Positions 34,167-44,800 of a stretch of 64,000 nt of DNA are shown in pieces; positions within the stretch are counted from its first letter, which is position 1, and each line of letters opens with the position of its first letter. The DNA is from Bradyrhizobium liaoningense (GTDB taxonomy: Bacteria > Pseudomonadota > Alphaproteobacteria > Rhizobiales > Xanthobacteraceae): NCBI RefSeq assembly GCF_018130785.1, contig NZ_JAFCJT010000019.1, forward strand, positions 1-64,000. The letters are read 5' to 3'. The notes beneath the pieces were generated by a model that did not search any database, had not been told where the DNA came from, and worked only from the letters and a program-made list of their open reading frames with translations. The position numbers and the translations under genes are program-made.

Positions 34167-35516
34167 TTACGTCGGCGAGACCGCGCCCTTCAGCGCTGCG
34201 CCTTGCGGGGCCGCACCGCGGGTCAGCCTGGCCTTTTCCGTGTTCGGCCAGAGCAGGAGCAGACCGATGACACCGGAGCCGACCATGACCACCGCATTGA
34301 TGGTGAAGCCGGTCATGTAGCCGTCGAGCATGCTGCCGGCACGCTGGATCACGGTGCCCATGACGTTCGGCGCGATGATCCCCGAGAGCGTATAGAGGGC
34401 GCCGTAGATCGCGATGACCGCGCCGCGCTGCGAGGCCGGGGTGAACTCGCCGAGCATCGGCGGGCAGACGACATAGATCGCGCCACAGAGGCCAGAGCCG
34501 ACGACGAGCGCCGCGATCTGAAGACCAGCGCCTTGGACGTGCGGCATCATCGCCAGGATCAGGCCGCCGATGATCAGCGGCACCGAGCCGAGCACGCCGC
34601 GCGAGATGCGCGTGGTATAGCCGCGCGCCATCATCACCTGCGAGATCCACCCCGTGAGGATGACGATTGTGGCGCCGAACACCCAGGGCAGGATCGAGAC
34701 GAAGCCGGCCTGACTCTGCGAGAAGCCGAGGCCCTTGACGATGAACGGCGTGAACCAGGTGAGGCCGAGCGACAGCGCCCAATAGGCCCCGAAGGTCGCG
34801 ATCACGCAGCCGAGGAAGGTGCGCGAGGTCAGAAGCTGAACATAAGGAATTTTCGGCTCCGTGACGGCGAGAACCTGCGTGTCCTCGAGCGGGCCTTCCT
34901 TGCCGAACGTCAGCCAGGCGCAAACCCACATCAGGCCGACGACGCCGAGCGCGCCAAAGGCGTAGTGCCAGGAGTGGTTGACGATGACCCAGTTCAGCGC
35001 CGGCACGGCCAGGATGACGCCGAAGGCCGAGCCTTGCGACAGGATCGCGGTCGGCAGCGTACGCTTCTCGTCGGGAAACCATTTGTAGATCGCGTGGGCT
35101 GCGACCGAGAAGGCAGGTCCCTCGCCCGCGCCCAGCACGATGCGGCAGATCAGGAGCGTGGTGAAGGAGACGGTGCCAACCATCGGAAACTGCGCCAGCG
35201 CCCAGATCACCGCCAGCGTCAGCAGCACCCAGCGCGTCGGCACCTTGTTGACGATGAAGCCGACCACGATGGCCGAGATCGAGAACAGGAAGAAGAACGA
35301 GGAGCCGAGCAGGCCGAATTGCTCGGCGCTGAGCTTCATGTCGGTCATGATCGGCACGCCGGCGAGACCGACGACGATCTTGTCGGCGAAGTTCACGACC
35401 ATGAAGAGAAAGAGGAGAAAAGTGACGGTCCAGGCGCCCTTCGGCGTTTGCGTTGCCAAACCCTTAGATTCCCCCGCCGTCCTGCCCGCAACGTCGGGCG
35501 TTCCCTGAGCGCTCAT
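34167..35516 (-). CDS. MFS transporter (anion:cation symporter type)
   Basis: The 449-residue protein has about 12 membrane segments. VTFLLFLFMVVNFADKIVVG, LGSSFFFLFSISAIVVGFIV and RIVLGAGEGPAFSVAAHAIY followed by KWFPDEKR are typical of the ACS family (tartrate, glucarate, phthalate and other organic anions). GGGGAG is seven bases before the ATG at 35516, which decides the start over 35591. It is divergent from the ABC ATPase gene. Confidence 0.9.
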   Translation of the reverse strand: MSAQGTPDVAGRTAGESKGLATQTPKGAWTVTFLLFLFMVVNFADKIVVGLAGVPIMTDMKLSAEQFGLLGSSFFFLFSISAIVVGFIVNKVPTRWVLLTLAVIWALAQFPMVGTVSFTTLLICRIVLGAGEGPAFSVAAHAIYKWFPDEKRTLPTAILSQGSAFGVILAVPALNWVIVNHSWHYAFGALGVVGLMWVCAWLTFGKEGPLEDTQVLAVTEPKIPYVQLLTSRTFLGCVIATFGAYWALSLGLTWFTPFIVKGLGFSQSQAGFVSILPWVFGATIVILTGWISQVMMARGYTTRISRGVLGSVPLIIGGLILAMMPHVQGAGLQIAALVVGSGLCGAIYVVCPPMLGEFTPASQRGAVIAIYGALYTLSGIIAPNVMGTVIQRAGSMLDGYMTGFTINAVVMVGSGVIGLLLLWPNTEKARLTRGAAPQGAALKGAVSPT

Positions 35517-35618
35517 CGTTCTCCCCGTATGTCTTCTTGTCGGCACTTTTGATTTGGCCGTCTTTGGAGCTAACAACGGCTTGAAAGCCAACGCAACCCC
35601 GGCATTTCCACGGCAAGT

Positions 35619-36314
35619 GTGCTACGCAGCATTGAGTTAATTCCGTCCGGCGCATTGACCTTGCTGAGCATCCGAAACCTCTCAAAGACCTTCTCCTCGG
35701 CCGGCGAGCCGGTCCATGTGCTGCGCGGGGTCGACCTCGACCTCAAGGCCGGCGAGCGCGTCGCGCTGACCGGCGAATCCGGCAGCGGCAAGAGCACGCT
35801 GTTGCATCTGATCGCAGGCCTGGATGCCGCCGACGATGGCTCGATCCGGCTGGAAGATATCGAGGTCACTGAGCTCTCCGACGCGGGGCGCGCAGGTTTG
35901 CGGCGCGACCGGATCGGCCTCGTTTTCCAGCAGTTCAACCTGATCCCGAGCCTGTCGGTCGCGGACAATCTCGCCTTCCAGGCCCGGATCGCCGGCCGGC
36001 ATGATGCGTCCTGGACCACGGAGCTGGTCGAACGGCTCGGGCTCAGCGGCCTGCTCAAGCGATATCCAGAGCAATTATCAGGCGGCCAGCAGCAGCGGGT
36101 CGCGATCGGCCGGGCGCTGGCGACAAAGCCCTCACTGCTGCTCGCGGACGAGCCGACCGGCAATCTCGACGAGGATACCGCCGAGGACGTGCTGGCGCTG
36201 ACGCGCGATCTCGTCTCGCGGACCGGCTGCGGCTTCCTGATGGTGACGCACAGCCTGCATCTGGCCGGCACGCTCGACCGCCACGTCACCCTGCATGCGG
36301 GGCGGATCGCATGA
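35619..36314 (+). CDS. ABC transporter ATPase (LolD/MacB type, AttE-like)
   Basis: The ATPase (231 residues from the GTG) has Walker A GESGSGKST, Q-loop LVFQQFNLIPSLSV, signature LSGGQQQR and Walker B LLLADEPTGNLD, all as in LolD/MacB-type ATPases that drive FtsX-fold mechanotransmission. The start is unclear: no strong ribosome-binding site precedes the GTG at 35619, and TTG codons at 35655 or 35661 would give a more typical N-terminus. It overlaps the permease gene by four bases. Confidence 0.92.
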   Translation: MLRSIELIPSGALTLLSIRNLSKTFSSAGEPVHVLRGVDLDLKAGERVALTGESGSGKSTLLHLIAGLDAADDGSIRLEDIEVTELSDAGRAGLRRDRIGLVFQQFNLIPSLSVADNLAFQARIAGRHDASWTTELVERLGLSGLLKRYPEQLSGGQQQRVAIGRALATKPSLLLADEPTGNLDEDTAEDVLALTRDLVSRTGCGFLMVTHSLHLAGTLDRHVTLHAGRIA

Positions 36315-38773
36315 GGCGCGCGCTGTGGGTCCTCGCGGTGCTCCTGAGCCATTGGCGACGGCACAAGATGCAGTTCGCCACGCTCCTGATCGGCCTGATC
36401 GCGGCGACGGCATTGTGGAGCGGCGTGCAGGCGATCAACCAGCAGGCCCGCAATGCCTATGATCGCGCAGCGGCGACCTTCGGCGGCGTGCGCACGGCCA
36501 TGCTGGTCGCTCCGAACGCCGCAACCTTCCCACAAGAGCTGTTCGTCAAGCTCCGCCGCGCGGGCTGGCCGGTTTCGCCCGTGCTGGAAGGACGCGTTCA
36601 GGTCAACGGGCGCTCGGTGCGCCTGCTCGGCATCGAGCCGGTGACAATGCCGACCGATGTCGGCAACGCGCCGCGCCTCGGTGCCTCGGATTTGAGCAGT
36701 TTCGTTGCGCCGCCCGGTCAGACGCTGGTGGCGCGGGAAACGCTGACCGACTTGCAGGAGCAGGAAGGCACAGCACCCCCGATCAGCAGCGGCGCAAAGC
36801 TGCCGCCGCTACGCGTGCTGCCGCAGCTGGTGCCCGACGTGCTTGTCGTGGATATCGGCGTGGCGCAGCGGCTGCTGAACAAGCCGGAGCAGGTCTCGCG
36901 ACTGCTGATCGGCAAGCCCAAGGGCAAGCCGGCGCCGCTTCAAAGTGTCGTCGGTGAGCAGTTGCAGCGAGTCGAGCCGAACGCGGAGACGGAGCTGGAA
37001 CGCCTTACCGACAGCTTTCATCTCAACCTCACCGCCTTTGGCCTGCTGTCGTTCTTCGTCGGCCTCTTCATCGTCAATTCCGCCGTCGGCCTCGCCTTCG
37101 AGCAGCGGTTGCCGATGCTGCGCACCTTGCGGGCCTGCGGTGCCTCGGCGCGGCTGGTCAACACGGTGCTGGTGGTCGAGCTGGTGGCGCTGGCGCTGGT
37201 CGCAGGATTGATCGGGCTGGTCTGCGGCTATTTCATCGCGGCTGCGCTGTTGCCCGACGTCGCGGCGTCGCTGCGGGGGCTGTACGGCGCGCAGATCCCG
37301 GGACAACTCACACTGCGTTCGGAGTGGTGGCTCGCCGGTATCGGCATCAGCATTGCGGGTGCGCTGGTCGCTGCGGCCACCAGCCTGATCAAAGCAATCA
37401 GGATGCCGGTGCTGGCAACGGCGCAGCCCCGCGCCTGGCAGCAACGGCAGCGGCGCTGGCTGGTCCTGCAAAGCCTGGCGGCCTGCGCTGTGTTCGCAGT
37501 AGCTCTCTTGCTCCTACACTACGGACAATCCTTGATCGCGGGCTTTGGCGTGCTGGCGGCGCTGATGTTCGGCGCGGCATTGATCCTGCCGGCCTTCCTC
37601 GAAATCATCCTCCTGGTGGGCCAGCGCTGGGCGCGGAAACCGCTCGCGCTGTGGTTCTGGGCTGACAGCCGGCAACAGCTCTCGGGGCTCTCGCTGGCGC
37701 TGATGGCGCTGCTGCTCGCGCTGGCCGTCAATGTCGGGGTGTCCACCATGGTGGAAACCTTCAGCCGCACCTTCATCGGCTGGCTCAACGGGCGGCTTGC
37801 CGCCGACGTCTACATCAGCGCCTCCGACAATTCGCAAGGCGTTGCGATCCGGAGCTGGCTGAAGGAGCGCAACGACGTGCAGGCGATCCTGTCGGGCGGA
37901 CGCGCCGAGGCGCAGGTGCAGGGACAGCCGGTGGAATTGCTCGGCCTGCCCGATCACGCGCTCTATCGCGAGCGCTGGCCGCTGCTGGAGACCGCGCCGC
38001 GCGCCTGGACCCAGCTCGTGCCGGGCAATGCCGCCTTCATCAGCGAGCAGCTGAGCCGCCGCCTCAACGTCCGCGTCGGCGACGTCGTCGATGTGCCGGC
38101 GCCCGGCGGAAGCTGGGAGCTCGACATCGTGGGCATCTATGCCGATTACGGCAATCCCAAGGGACAGCTCGCCGTCAACGTCGCGGCGCTGATCCGGCAC
38201 TTTCCGCAGACGCCGCAGACGCGGATCGGCCTCATCGTCGCGAAGGAGAATATTCCCGGCCTGATCGCGGCCTTGCAGAAGCAGTTTGCCCTCGACGACC
38301 GCAGCGTCGCGGATCAGGCAACAGTGAAGGCGGAATCGATCCGGATCTTCAACCGCACCTTTGCGGTGACGTCGGCGCTGAATGCGTTCACGCTCGGCGT
38401 CGCCGGCATTGCGCTGCTGACAAGCCTTTTGACGCTCGCGAATTCCCGCCTGCCGCAGCTCGCGCCGCTCTGGGCGATCGGCATCACCCGGCCGCGCCTT
38501 GCCGCGATCGAACTGACCAAGACGCTGTCGGTCGCGCTGTTCACAGCGCTGCTGGCCGTGCCGCTCGGATTGCTGGTGGCGTGGTGCCTGATCGCGATCG
38601 TCAACGTGAAGGCATTCGGCTGGCGGCTGCCGTTCCACGTGTTTCCGCTGCAATTGGTGGAGCTGGTCGCGGTCGCGCTGATCGCTTCGCTGCTTGCCGC
38701 GTTGCTGCCGATGATACGGCTGGCGCGGATGCAGCCGGCCAGCCTCGTCAAGGTGTTCGCCAATGAGCGCTGA
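36311..38773 (+). CDS. FtsX-type ABC transporter permease (AttF/AttG-like fusion)
   Basis: This 820-residue permease has two FtsX domains. An N-terminal membrane segment (about 16-38) is followed by a periplasmic region, a block of membrane segments (about 235-260, 285-315, 340-360), then segments near 390-440 and 460-480, another periplasmic region (about 490-680), and three final segments. The size matches two FtsX units fused, as in YbbP. In the AttEFGH system, AttF and AttG are separate. It is sandwiched by the ATPase and an AttH-like gene, with overlaps at both ends. Confidence 0.88.
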   Translation: MRRALWVLAVLLSHWRRHKMQFATLLIGLIAATALWSGVQAINQQARNAYDRAAATFGGVRTAMLVAPNAATFPQELFVKLRRAGWPVSPVLEGRVQVNGRSVRLLGIEPVTMPTDVGNAPRLGASDLSSFVAPPGQTLVARETLTDLQEQEGTAPPISSGAKLPPLRVLPQLVPDVLVVDIGVAQRLLNKPEQVSRLLIGKPKGKPAPLQSVVGEQLQRVEPNAETELERLTDSFHLNLTAFGLLSFFVGLFIVNSAVGLAFEQRLPMLRTLRACGASARLVNTVLVVELVALALVAGLIGLVCGYFIAAALLPDVAASLRGLYGAQIPGQLTLRSEWWLAGIGISIAGALVAAATSLIKAIRMPVLATAQPRAWQQRQRRWLVLQSLAACAVFAVALLLLHYGQSLIAGFGVLAALMFGAALILPAFLEIILLVGQRWARKPLALWFWADSRQQLSGLSLALMALLLALAVNVGVSTMVETFSRTFIGWLNGRLAADVYISASDNSQGVAIRSWLKERNDVQAILSGGRAEAQVQGQPVELLGLPDHALYRERWPLLETAPRAWTQLVPGNAAFISEQLSRRLNVRVGDVVDVPAPGGSWELDIVGIYADYGNPKGQLAVNVAALIRHFPQTPQTRIGLIVAKENIPGLIAALQKQFALDDRSVADQATVKAESIRIFNRTFAVTSALNAFTLGVAGIALLTSLLTLANSRLPQLAPLWAIGITRPRLAAIELTKTLSVALFTALLAVPLGLLVAWCLIAIVNVKAFGWRLPFHVFPLQLVELVAVALIASLLAALLPMIRLARMQPASLVKVFANER

Positions 38774-39845
38774 CAAGATTTCGCGGCGCGCGTTCGCCGG
38801 CGGCATCGTCGCCCTCGCGGCGGCCCGCCGCGCTGGCGCGCAAGGCTATGCCGGGCTCGGCGAGACCGCCAACGGCTTTGCGAAGGTGACCCCGGGAAAG
38901 CTGTTCAGCTTCCCGGCCGATCACGGCCCGCATCCGGAGTTCCGCATCGAATGGTGGTATCTCACGGCGAACCTCGTCGACAGCAGCGGCGCGGCGTGCG
39001 GCCTGCAATGGACGTTGTTCCGCCAGGCGGCGCAGCCGGGGCCGCAAGGCGAAGGCTGGGCCAATCAGCAGATCTGGATGGCCCATGCGGCGGCGACGCG
39101 CGCCGACACCCATCGCTTCAACGAGGTGTTTTCGCGCGGCGGCATCGGGCAGGCCGGCGTCACAGCAAAGCCGTTTGCTGCCTGGATCGACGATTGGGAA
39201 ATGAAGGGGTCCGAGCGCACCGACGATCGCTCCTTGGCGCCGGTGACGCTGAAGGCCTCGGGCACCGATTTCAGCTACGCGCTGACGCTTGAAGCCGATC
39301 GTCACCTGGTGCTGCAGGGCGATCACGGCTACAGCCGCAAGTCGGAGCGTGGCCAGGCGTCGTATTATTACAGCCAGCCGTTCTACCGCGCGCGCGGCAC
39401 GCTCGTCATCGACGACAAGCCGGTCGGCGTCTCAGGCCAGGCCTGGATGGATCGCGAATGGAGCAGCCAGCCGCTCGATGCCGACCAGACCGGCTGGGAC
39501 TGGCTGTCGCTGCATCTCGCGTCCGGCGACAAGCTGATGCTGTACCGACTGCGCCAGAAGGACGGCAAGGATTATCCGTTCGGCAACTGGATCACCGCCG
39601 CCGGCGACACGCAGATGATCGCGGGTGGCGACATCCAGATGACTCCGAAGGCGACGGCGGAAGTCGCGGGCCGCAAGCTGCCGGTGGAATGGCAGATCGC
39701 GATCCCCTCGCGATCGTTCTCGATCTCCTGCAAGCCGCTCAATCCCAGGGCCTGGATGGGGACCGGCTTCTCCTATTGGGAGGGGCCGATCAGCTTTGCC
39801 GGCACGCATGACGGCGTTGGCTATCTCGAGCTGACCGGGTATTGA
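38763..39845 (+). CDS. AttH/CrtC-like lipocalin-type protein
   Basis: This 360-residue precursor matches the AttH/hydroxyneurosporene-synthase-like family (two beta-barrel, lipocalin-like domains). Hallmarks are HPEFRIEWWYLTANL, WTLFRQA near the N-terminus and GQAWMDREWSSQPLDADQTG with WDWLSLHL in the middle. The twin-arginine motif SRRAFAGG at 7-14 suggests Tat export. CrtC members hydrate carotenoids, but AttH members linked to ABC transporters are not enzymes of known function and may bind lipid. The gene overlaps the permease by 11 bases, so the three are coupled. Confidence 0.88.
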   Translation: MSADKISRRAFAGGIVALAAARRAGAQGYAGLGETANGFAKVTPGKLFSFPADHGPHPEFRIEWWYLTANLVDSSGAACGLQWTLFRQAAQPGPQGEGWANQQIWMAHAAATRADTHRFNEVFSRGGIGQAGVTAKPFAAWIDDWEMKGSERTDDRSLAPVTLKASGTDFSYALTLEADRHLVLQGDHGYSRKSERGQASYYYSQPFYRARGTLVIDDKPVGVSGQAWMDREWSSQPLDADQTGWDWLSLHLASGDKLMLYRLRQKDGKDYPFGNWITAAGDTQMIAGGDIQMTPKATAEVAGRKLPVEWQIAIPSRSFSISCKPLNPRAWMGTGFSYWEGPISFAGTHDGVGYLELTGY

Positions 39846-39873
39846 AGCGCGACCTGTTTGAAGGAATCCCGCG

Positions 39874-40263
39874 ATGTACGATTTCACCGCCCTCGTCACG
39901 CTGCTGGCGATTGCATTTTATCTTTTCGTCACCATCAACGTCTCGCGAGCGAGGTCGAGGACGGGCATCAAGGTGCCGGCGACGTCAGGTCATCCGGATT
40001 TCGAGCGCGCCTTCCGCATCCAGGCGAACACGCTGGAATGGATGCCGATTGTCCTGCCGTCGCTCTGGCTGTTCGCGATCTATATCGGCGACGCCATCGC
40101 AGCCGGCATCGGCGCGGTCTGGATCATCGGCCGCATCGTCTATTTCATCGGCTATTCGAAGGCGGCGGCAAAGCGCGGCCCGGGGTTTGCTATCCAGGCG
40201 CTCGCGGCGCTTACGCTATGGGCGGGGGCGCTGGGCGCGGTGGCGTTGCGGCTGGTGAAGTGA
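39874..40263 (+). CDS. MAPEG-family membrane protein
   Basis: The 129-residue protein has about four membrane segments. The family stretch FERAFRIQANTLEWMPI, then IGRIVYFIGYSKAAAKRGPG, matches the MAPEG fold of microsomal glutathione transferases and leukotriene C4 synthase. GAAGGAA sits about nine bases before the ATG. It follows the AttH-like gene by 28 bases, so it is probably in the same transcript. Function may be glutathione-dependent detoxification or lipid modification. Confidence 0.9.
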   Translation: MYDFTALVTLLAIAFYLFVTINVSRARSRTGIKVPATSGHPDFERAFRIQANTLEWMPIVLPSLWLFAIYIGDAIAAGIGAVWIIGRIVYFIGYSKAAAKRGPGFAIQALAALTLWAGALGAVALRLVK

Positions 40264-40281
40264 AGCGCGGCAACACGCCCG

Positions 40282-40341
40282 CTCGTGTCCCGGTTCTGCG
40301 GTGCACCGCTAAGAAGCGCTGCACCGCGTCCGGAACACGAG
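40282..40341. terminator. Hairpin between converging genes
   Basis: CTCGTGTCCCGG (40282-40293) pairs with CCGGAACACGAG (40330-40341), with an inner GCGGTGCA/TGCACCGC pair. It lies between the converging MAPEG and LivK-like genes and could end both transcripts, but no T-run is present on either side. Confidence 0.5.
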
Positions 40342-40345
40342 AGGT

Positions 40346-41539
40346 TCACTTCGTCAGCGGGCAGCCGCTTTCCTTGGCGGTGAAGAAAGCCTTTTCACCG
40401 GGGACTACGGCGAGCTGCTTGTAATAGTCCCACGGCTTCTTCGATTCCGACGGTTTCTTTACCTCGAACAGATACATGTCATGGACCATGCGGCCGTTCT
40501 CGAGCACCTTGCCGCCTTGCGCGAAGTCGTCGTCGACCGGCAGCTCCTTCAGCTTCTTGGCGACCGCGTCGGGATCCTTGGTGCCGGCGGCCTTGACCGC
40601 CTTGAGATAGCTCAGCGTCGCCGAATAGGTGCCGGCCTGGATCATGTTGGGCATCCGGCCGGTGCGCTTGAGGAAGCGTTCGCCGAGATTGCGCGTGCGG
40701 TCGTTGACGTCCCAGTAATAGCCTTCGGTCAGCACCAGGCCCTGCGCGGCCTGCAGGCCGAGACCATGCACTTCGGCGAGCGTCATCAAGAGGCCTGCGA
40801 GCTTCTGGCCGCCGGCGACGATGCCGAATTCGGAGGCCTGCTTGATCGAGTTGGTGGTGTCGAGGCCGGCATTGGCGAGGCCCACGATCTTCGCCTTCGA
40901 GCTCTGCGCCTGCAGCAGGAAGGAGGAGAAGTCCGAGGAGTTGAGCGGCACCCGCACCGAGCCGACCACCTTGCCGCCATTGGCGGTGACGATCTCGCTG
41001 GTGTCCTTCTCCAGCGCATAGCCGAAAGCGTAATCCGCGGTGAGGAAGAACCAGGTGTTGCCGCCAGCCTTGGTCAGCGCACCGCCGGTGCCGACGCCGA
41101 GCGCGCGGGTGTCATAGGCCCAGTGGAAGCCATAGGGCTGACAGGCATCGCCGGTCAGGCGCGATGTCGCGGCGCCCACCACGATGTCGATCTTCTTCTT
41201 TTCCTTTGAGAGCTCGTGGATCGCGAGCGCGACCGAGGAGGTCGTCAGCTCCGTGATCATATCGACGTTCTCGACGTCGTACCAGCGACGCGCGATCGAG
41301 GTGGCGAGATCCGGCTTGTTCTGGTGGTCGGCGGTGACGAGCTCGACCTTCTGACCCAGCACCTCGCCGCCAAAATCCTCGATCGCCATCTTGGCCGCTT
41401 CGACCGACCATTTGCCGCCGTAATCGGCGTAGACGCCGGACTGGTCATTAAGGATGCCGATCTTGACGCCTTGCGCGAAGGCCGGCGCAGCCAGCAACAT
41501 AGCAGACGTTGCGACAGCGGCCAAAAGTGCTGATTTCAT
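40346..41539 (-). CDS. LivK-like ABC transporter substrate-binding protein (orphan)
   Basis: This 397-residue precursor has a signal peptide (about 1-22, ending APAFAQ) and the peripla-BP-6/type 1 fold: KIGILNDQSGVYADYGGKWS, VVGAATSRLTGDACQPYG and WFFLTADYAFGYALEKDT. This family binds branched-chain amino acids, amides, urea or aromatic acids. GGGAG precedes the ATG by eight bases. No permease or ATPase genes are nearby: the next upstream gene on this strand is the RND pump. Confidence 0.9.
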   Translation of the reverse strand: MKSALLAAVATSAMLLAAPAFAQGVKIGILNDQSGVYADYGGKWSVEAAKMAIEDFGGEVLGQKVELVTADHQNKPDLATSIARRWYDVENVDMITELTTSSVALAIHELSKEKKKIDIVVGAATSRLTGDACQPYGFHWAYDTRALGVGTGGALTKAGGNTWFFLTADYAFGYALEKDTSEIVTANGGKVVGSVRVPLNSSDFSSFLLQAQSSKAKIVGLANAGLDTTNSIKQASEFGIVAGGQKLAGLLMTLAEVHGLGLQAAQGLVLTEGYYWDVNDRTRNLGERFLKRTGRMPNMIQAGTYSATLSYLKAVKAAGTKDPDAVAKKLKELPVDDDFAQGGKVLENGRMVHDMYLFEVKKPSESKKPWDYYKQLAVVPGEKAFFTAKESGCPLTK

Positions 41540-41656
41540 ATGTTGGCTCCCAGCAGTTTTCTGTTCTGAAATCGCGCGGATACTAGTGAAGAACCCCGCG
41601 CCTGCCCATCCATTTCATGTTGGTCGTTAGTATGGAGGATGGTGCGACAAAAACGA

Positions 41657-41813
41657 TGTCGTCCCGGTGCCCGCGAAGCGCGAGCCCGGGACCCATAACC
41701 ACCGGGAGACGTTTGGCGACGACTCGTGGTTACCAGCTTCGCCCCGCAACTTCTCCCCGGGGTTATGAGTCCCCGCGCCCCGTGCGCAATTGCGCACGAG
41801 GCGGGGACGACAG
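41657..41813. repeat. Palindromic intergenic repeat, family D
   Basis: TGTCGTCCCGGTGCCCGCG at the left is inverted at the right as GGCGGGGACGACA, with inner CATAACCACCGGGAG inverted by CTCCCCGGGGTTATG. It occupies about half of the 311-base gap (41540-41850) between the LivK-like gene and the RND pump. The rest of the gap shows nothing recognisable. Confidence 0.78.
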
Positions 41814-41850
41814 CGGAGAGTGTCTTGCGATCGTGGCCCCCTGACTTACG

Positions 41851-44800
41851 TCAGGCCGCCACCTCCGGCTTCTTCCCCTCGTTCCGCCCTTCGGCGAGGT
41901 TCCGCACCACCACATAGAAGATCGGGGTGAACAGCAGGCCGAACAGGGTGACGCCGATCATGCCGAAGAACACGGCGACGCCGACCGCCTGCCGCATCTC
42001 CGAGCCGGAGCCGGACGATATCACCAGCGGCAGCACGCCGAGGATGAAGGCGAAGGAGGTCATCAGGATCGGCCGCAGGCGCAGGCGGCAGGCGTCGATC
42101 ACGGCCTCCAGCCGCGGCTTGCCTTCCTTCTCGATGTCGCGCGCGAACTCGACGATCAGGATCGCGTTCTTGGCAGCTAACCCCACCAGAACGACGAAGC
42201 CGATCTGGGTGAGGATGTTGACGTCCTGCCCCATGATGCGCACGCCGATGGTGGCCGCCAACAGGCACATCGGCACGATCAGGATCACCGCGAATGGAAG
42301 CGTCCAGCTGCCATATTGCGCGGCGAGCACGAGATAGACGAACAGCACGCAGATCGGGAACACGAGCAGGCCGGCATTGCCGCCGGTGATCTGCTGGTAG
42401 GAGAGGTCAGTCCATTCGAAGGTGAAGCCGCTCGGCAAGGTATCGTCCGCCAGCTTCTTGATGGTGTTGAGCGCGGTGGTCGAACTGACGCCCGGCGCCG
42501 GTTCGCCCTGGAGCTCGGATGCCGCATAGAGATTGTAGCGCGCGACGCGGTCGGGGCCGGAAACGTCCTTGAACTCGACCACGCTGCCGAGCATCACCAT
42601 GTCGCCGGAGGCGTTACGCGTGCGCAACCGCGAGAGGTCGCTGGGTTCTTTCCGGAACGGGAAGTCGGCCTGCGCGGTGACGTGATAGGTGCGGCCGAAT
42701 AGGTTGAAGTCGTTGACGTAGGTCGATCCGAAGTAGGTCTGGATCGTGTCGTTGATGCCAGCGATGGGCACACCGAGCTTCTGCGCCTTGGTGCGGTCGA
42801 TGTCGACGAAGAGCTGCGGTGTGTTGGCCGTGAACGGGGAGAACACCGTGGGGCCGAGCAGCAACGGCGATTTGCGCGCCGCGGCGACAAGCTCGTCGGT
42901 GGCTGCGGCGAGCAGCTCGGGCCCGCGGCCCTGGCGGTCCTGGATGCGGATGGTGAAGCCGCCGCCGGTGCCGATGCCGGGCACGGCCGGCGGCGGAATG
43001 ACGATGATGAACGCGCCCTGGAGCGCGGCGAGCCGCTTGCGCAGTTCGGCCGTGATGGCGTTCGCCGTCAGCCCCTTCTTCAACCGCGCTTCGGGCTCGT
43101 CGAACACCGGAAACAGCGCCGCTGCGTTGCCCTGCTGCGTGCGCGTGGCCCCCGAGAATCCGGCGAAGACGGCAACACGGATGATGCCCGGGGTATCCAG
43201 CGCAATCCGCTCGATCTCGCGCACGATCTCAGTGGTGCGCGCGAGCGACGCCGCGCCGGGCAATTGCACGGAGACGATGACGTAGCCGCGATCCTGCGCG
43301 GGGATGAAGCCCTGCGGCGTGGTCCCGATCAGCCAGCCGGCGCTGCCGATCAGCACGACGTAGATCAGCAGCATCGCGACGGAATGACGGATCACGAAAT
43401 TGGCAAGGCCCGCATAGCCATGCGAGAGCCGGTCGAACACGCGGTTGAAGACGCCGGTGAAGGCACCCCAGGCCCGCGCGATGACGTTCCAGGCCGCCGG
43501 CGGTCGCTTCTCCTCGTGCGGCGTGAGGATCAGCGAGGCCAGCGCCGGCGACAGCGTCAGCGAGCAGAAGCAGGAGATCGCGGTCGCAACCGCGATGGTG
43601 ACGGCGAATTGCTGGAAGAACTGCCCGGAAATGCCGCCGAGGAATGCCGTCGGCACAAACACGGCGCAGAGCACCAGCGCAATCGAGACCAGCGCGCCGC
43701 CGACCTCCTCCATGGTTTTGAGTGCCGCATCGCGCCGGCTGAGGCCACGTTCGAGGTGCCGCTCGACATTCTCGACCACCACGATGGCGTCGTCGACGAC
43801 GATACCGACGGCGAGCACGAGCCCGAACAGCGTGAGATTGTTAATGGAGAAGCCGAGCGCCGCCATCACCGCAAAGGTGCCGACCAGCGAGACCGGGATG
43901 GCGATGATCGGGATGATCGCCGGCCGCCAGCCCTGCAGGAACACCAACACGACGACGACCACCAGCAGCATGGCCTCGTAGATGGTCTTGATCAGCTCAT
44001 GGACGGACTGCGCGATGAACTCGGTCGGATTGTAGCCGATATTGTAGTCGAGGCCCTTCGGAAAACTCTCCTTCAGCTTGGCCATGGTGTCGGAGATGCT
44101 TTTCGCGGTCGCCAGCGCGTTCGACCCGGGCCGCTGGGTCACCAGCATGCCGACCGCCGATTTGCGCAACAGGAAGCTGTTGGTGGAGTAGGAGAGCGCA
44201 CCGAGCTCGATGCGGGCAACATCGCGCAGGCGCACGGTTCGGCCGTCCGAGCCGGCCTTGATCAGGATATCCTCGAACTGTCTCTGGTCCTTCAGCCGTC
44301 CGGTGAAGACGAGGTTCGGCTGGAAGGCGCGATCGGTGATCGGCGGCTCGGCGACCTGGCCGCCTGCGATCTGGATGTTCTGCGCGCGGATCGCGGCGAT
44401 GACCTCGGTCGAGGTCAGGCCGAGATTGGCGATACGGTCGGGGTCGAGCCACAACCTCATCGAATAGTCGCGTGCGCCGAAGATCTGGATGTCGCCGACG
44501 CCGTCGAGCCGCAGCAGCTGGTCGCGGACCTGGAGCAGCGCGTAATTGGAGATGTAGAGCTGGTCGAACGTGTCGTCGGGCGACAGCATGAACACGACCA
44601 TGAGGATGTCGGGCGAGTTCTTGCGCGTGGTGACGCCGTTGCGCTGGACTTCCTCGGGGAGCCGAGGCTGCGCGATCGCGACGCGGTTCTGCACCAGCAC
44701 CTGGGCCTTGTCGAGGTCGGTGCCGAGCTTGAAGGTGACGGTGATGGTGAGCTGGCCGTTCGAGGTCGCCTGGCTGTAGAGATACAGCATGTCCTCGACG

